This document shows, piece by piece, positions 6,729 to 8,632 of a stretch of DNA of 8,632 nt. Below the pieces are notes generated by a model that was not told where the DNA came from, did not search any database, and worked only from the letters and a program-made list of their open reading frames with translations. How positions within the stretch are numbered: the stretch's first letter is position 1; each line of letters begins with the position of its first letter. Origin of the DNA: Sphingomonadales bacterium (GTDB taxonomy: Bacteria > Pseudomonadota > Alphaproteobacteria > Sphingomonadales > Sphingomonadaceae); NCBI GenBank assembly GCA_020200935.1, contig JAIVHR010000063.1, forward strand, positions 1 through 8,632. Reading direction: 5' to 3'. Made by a program: the position numbers and the translations under genes.

Positions 6729-6749
6729 AATTTTGGACAGGCATGCGCA

Positions 6750-8204
6750 TCACGCCTGATGCACGGCCTTGGTGACCATATAGGCCTGCAAACCCTCGAT
6801 CCCGTCTTCGCTGCCATAGCCCGATTGCTTGACGCCGCCGAACGGCGCGTCGGCGCTCGATATGCCGACGGTGTTGATGCCGACCATGCCGGCCTCGATC
6901 AGATCGCCGAGCCGGTTGGCCTGGCGGCCATTCTCGGTGAATGCGAAGGCGGCGAGGCCGTAGGGCAGGCGGTTCGCCTGCTCGATCGCTTCGTCGAAGC
7001 TGTCGAAGGGCCGCATCAACGCCACCGGGCCAAAGGGTTCGTCGGACATGATCCGCGCCTCGAGCGGGACATCGGCGAGCACCGTCGGCTGGAAGAAGAA
7101 GCCGCCATCCTTGCCGGTCGGCGTATAGCGCGCGCCGCCGGTCGCGACGCGCGCGCCGTTGGCCTTGGCCTCATCGATCAGCGCGCCGACCGCTTCTGGC
7201 CGCCGGGCGTTGGCGAGCGGGCCCATCTGGGTCGCGTCCTCGAGCCCCGAGCCGACCGTGAACTGTTCGGTGCGGCTCGTGAACTCCTCGACGAAGCGGT
7301 CATAGACGCCGCTCTGGACGTAGAAGCGCGTCGGGGCGACGCAGACCTGGCCGGCATTGCGGAATTTCTGCGGCACGAGGATGTCGAGCGTCCGGTCGAG
7401 ATCGCAATCGTCGAATATCAGCACAGGCGCATGGCCGCCCAATTCCATCGTCGTCCGGGTGACATTCTCGGCGGCGAGCTTCATCAGATGCTTGCCGACC
7501 GGCACCGATCCGGTGAAGCTGAGTTTGCGGATCACCGGCGAGGCGATGAGATGGCTCGACACCTCGGCCGGGACGCCGTGGACGAGTTGCGCGACATTGC
7601 CGGGCACGCCCGCATCGGCGACGCACTTCATCAGCGCGGCGGCACAGGCCGGGGTCTCTTCGGGCGGCTTGCAAATGATCGAGCAGCCCGCCGCGAGCGC
7701 CGGGGCGAGCTTGCGCGCCATCAGGAAATGCGGGAAGTTCCAGGGGCTGAAGGCGGCGACCGGGCCGATCGGCTGCTGCAGCACCATCGAGCGCTGGCCC
7801 GGCGGGCGGACGAGTACCCGGCCATAGGCGCGGCGCGCCTCCTCGGCGAACCAGTCGAAAAGCGCCGCTGCGCCGATCACCTCGCCGATCGCTTCCTTGA
7901 CCGGCTTGCCCTGCTCCATGGTCAGCAGCGGCGCGATTTCGCCGGCGCGTTCGCGCAGCAATTCGGCGGTCTTCCGCAGCATCGCGCCGCGCTCATTGAC
8001 GTCGCGGTTGCGCCATTCCCGGAAGCCGATCTCGGCGGCGGCGAGTGCGCGGTCGAGATCGTCGGTAGTCGCCAGCGGCAGTTCGGCCAACGTCTCGCCG
8101 CTTTCCGGATTGACCACCGCCTGCACGTCCCGATCGCCGCGCCCGATCCATTCGCCGTCGATATAGAGCTGAAGGTCGGTCGGGTAGGCGGGGGTGTCGG
8201 CCAT
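6750..8204 (-). CDS. NAD(P)-dependent aldehyde dehydrogenase, succinate-semialdehyde dehydrogenase-like
   Basis: This 484-residue cytoplasmic enzyme oxidises an aldehyde to the acid. Seen: the catalytic-site PWNFP with N156; KPPEETP (179-185) contacting the adenosine ribose; FTGSVPVGK (230-238) nucleotide loop; general base E254 in ELGGHAP; nucleophile C288 in NAGQVCVAPTRF; EPFGPV (389-394); PFGGVKQSGYG near the C-terminus. Length, and the NAGQVC and SGYGSEDG motifs, fit the GabD/succinate- or 2-oxoglutarate-semialdehyde dehydrogenase branch, but the substrate cannot be fixed. Start: ATG at 8204 with GGAGA at 8211-8215. It is upstream of, and co-directional with, the ThDP enzyme (150 bp apart, a repeat pair between them) and divergent from an SMP-30 gene. 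A 2-oxoacid decarboxylase feeding this dehydrogenase is plausible. Complete, no damage seen. Confidence 0.93.
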   Translation of the reverse strand: MADTPAYPTDLQLYIDGEWIGRGDRDVQAVVNPESGETLAELPLATTDDLDRALAAAEIGFREWRNRDVNERGAMLRKTAELLRERAGEIAPLLTMEQGKPVKEAIGEVIGAAALFDWFAEEARRAYGRVLVRPPGQRSMVLQQPIGPVAAFSPWNFPHFLMARKLAPALAAGCSIICKPPEETPACAAALMKCVADAGVPGNVAQLVHGVPAEVSSHLIASPVIRKLSFTGSVPVGKHLMKLAAENVTRTTMELGGHAPVLIFDDCDLDRTLDILVPQKFRNAGQVCVAPTRFYVQSGVYDRFVEEFTSRTEQFTVGSGLEDATQMGPLANARRPEAVGALIDEAKANGARVATGGARYTPTGKDGGFFFQPTVLADVPLEARIMSDEPFGPVALMRPFDSFDEAIEQANRLPYGLAAFAFTENGRQANRLGDLIEAGMVGINTVGISSADAPFGGVKQSGYGSEDGIEGLQAYMVTKAVHQA

Positions 8205-8225
8205 AGGGGGTCTCCGTTTCGCGGC

Positions 8226-8255
8226 CTATCTAGATAGCAGCCCGCCGCCCCGCAA
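8226..8255 (-). promoter_or_regulatory. Predicted aldehyde dehydrogenase promoter with overlapping 12-bp palindrome
   Basis: Read on the minus strand, TTGCGG (plus positions 8250-8255) and TAGATA (8227-8232) are separated by exactly 17 bp and point toward the ATG at 8204. A perfect palindrome CTATCTAGATAG (8226-8237) covers the -10, in the right place for a repressor operator. The leader would be only about 16 nt, carrying GGAGA. No regulator gene is visible, so the operator role is inference. Confidence 0.4.
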
Positions 8256-8270
8256 CGCCCCATTCCTTAT

Positions 8271-8370
8271 CGTCATGCTGAACTTGTTTCAGCATCCATA
8301 AGCTGCAACGCTGCGATATGGCTGGTAACGGCAGAGTATATGGATCCTGAAACGAGTTCAGGATGACGGG
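8271..8370. repeat. REPIN-like inverted repeat pair, copy 2
   Basis: The same architecture as the copy at 6632-6728. The left hairpin (8271-8299) is ATGCTGAA-CTTGT-TTCAGCAT; the right hairpin (8340-8370) is ATCCTGAA-ACGAG-TTCAGGAT; the spacer is 40 nt. The stem ends differ among the four hairpins (ACCC/GGGT, ATGC/GCAT, ATCC/GGAT) but always stay paired, which is compensatory change supporting a selected hairpin. Spacers of the two copies share pieces (TCCATA, TGCGAT, CAG.GTATA), so the roughly 100-bp unit moved as a whole. It fills most of the divergent intergenic region 8205-8381. Confidence 0.85.
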
Positions 8371-8381
8371 AGGGGACACTC

Positions 8382-8632
8382 ATGGCGGATTTCGAATTGG
8401 TGGCTGAGGGCCTGCGCTTTCCCGAGGGTCCGGTGGCGATGGCCGACGGCAGCGTCATCCTCGTCGAGATCGCGGAAGAGAAGATCACCCGCGTCCATCC
8501 CGACGGCACCAAATCGACCGTCGCCGAGCCGGGCGGCGGGCCCAACGGCCTCGCCATCGGCCCCGACGGCAAGCTCTATTGCTGCAACAATGGCGGATTC
8601 AGCTATGTCGAGAATAACGGCATGCTCGCTCC
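8382..8632 (+). CDS. SMP-30/gluconolactonase/LRE-family protein, N-terminal part (cut by window edge)
   Basis: The first 83 codons of a six-bladed beta-propeller of the SMP-30/gluconolactonase family are present. Seen: GLRFPEGPVAMADGS (10-24), with E15 in the position of the metal-binding glutamate that follows the first strand in this family; a repeat-like ITRVHPDGT blade; and GGPNGLAIGPDGKLYCCNNGG, the typical blade-2 signature. Characterised members hydrolyse sugar lactones or organophosphates using a divalent metal; many are uncharacterised. Start: ATG at 8382 with GGGAGGGG (8368-8375) upstream. This ribosome binding site begins in the last bases of the repeat pair. The gene is divergent from the aldehyde dehydrogenase, suggesting a shared catabolic theme. 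The rest of the protein, including other metal ligands, lies outside the window. Confidence 0.88.
   Translation, partial: MADFELVAEGLRFPEGPVAMADGSVILVEIAEEKITRVHPDGTKSTVAEPGGGPNGLAIGPDGKLYCCNNGGFSYVENNGMLA

Noticed and set aside
6702..8237. A 511-codon plus-strand open frame opposite the aldehyde dehydrogenase
   Set aside because: Shadow frame: composition mirrors the complement of the dehydrogenase codons and it begins inside a repeat.
8300..8342. A promoter for the SMP-30 gene inside the repeat spacer (TATATG at 8337-8342)
   Set aside because: No acceptable -35 lies 16-18 bp upstream; the AT-rich bases are part of the conserved repeat spacer.
6632..8370. The four short repeats as a CRISPR array
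   Set aside because: They occur as two inverted pairs 1.5 kb apart, not as regularly spaced direct repeats, and no cas gene is present.

Overview
The window is high-GC DNA that reads as the chromosome of a sphingomonad-type alphaproteobacterium. This rests on the aroQ-accB-accC order, a fused ThiS-ThiG gene, an ACT-domain protein (COG3602 type) next to accC, and hairpin repeats with a CTGAACTTGTTTCAG core of the kind scattered through Sphingomonadales genomes. The taxonomic call is inference from gene content; there is no rRNA or tRNA here.

Layout. Positions 1-236 (-) hold the N-terminal part of a ParA-type ATPase cut by the window edge. From 320 to 3262 (-) runs a compact housekeeping block, transcribed aroQ (type II 3-dehydroquinase), accB (biotin carrier), accC (biotin carboxylase), arsC (glutaredoxin-type arsenate reductase). 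accC is abnormal: its reading frame leaves the biotin carboxylase family after about residue 403, roughly 46 residues before the usual end, and continues in frame as an ACT-domain protein. Divergent from aroQ is thiSG (3343-4353, +), a sulfur-carrier/thiazole-synthase fusion for thiamin thiazole synthesis. Next comes a small vapBC-type toxin-antitoxin locus (4410-4947, +) with a striking palindromic operator. Its antitoxin is intact, but its toxin has lost its middle and is frameshifted, with the original C-terminus still readable in the next frame.

From 4944 to the right edge lies a catabolic-looking set: a thiamin-diphosphate enzyme of the acetolactate synthase/2-oxoacid decarboxylase family (-), a succinate-semialdehyde-type aldehyde dehydrogenase (-), and, divergent from it, the start of an SMP-30/gluconolactonase-family gene (+). 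Two copies of a roughly 100-bp inverted-pair repeat (REPIN-like) bracket the aldehyde dehydrogenase gene. One lies between it and the ThDP-enzyme gene, the other in the divergent intergenic region directly beside the SMP-30 ribosome binding site.

How the genes may work together. AccB and AccC supply carboxybiotin for malonyl-CoA; AroQ serves the shikimate pathway; ThiSG makes the thiamin thiazole, whose end product ThDP is the cofactor of the enzyme at 4944-6599. The ThDP enzyme and the dehydrogenase could act in sequence (2-oxo acid to aldehyde to acid), with the SMP-30 protein as a lactonase upstream, but the substrate cannot be read from sequence.

No convincing wholly new system is seen. 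The points most worth a second look are the AccC/ACT chimera, the collapsed VapC with its intact operator, the internal Gly-Gly-Gly of ThiSG, and the paired repeats around the dehydrogenase gene.
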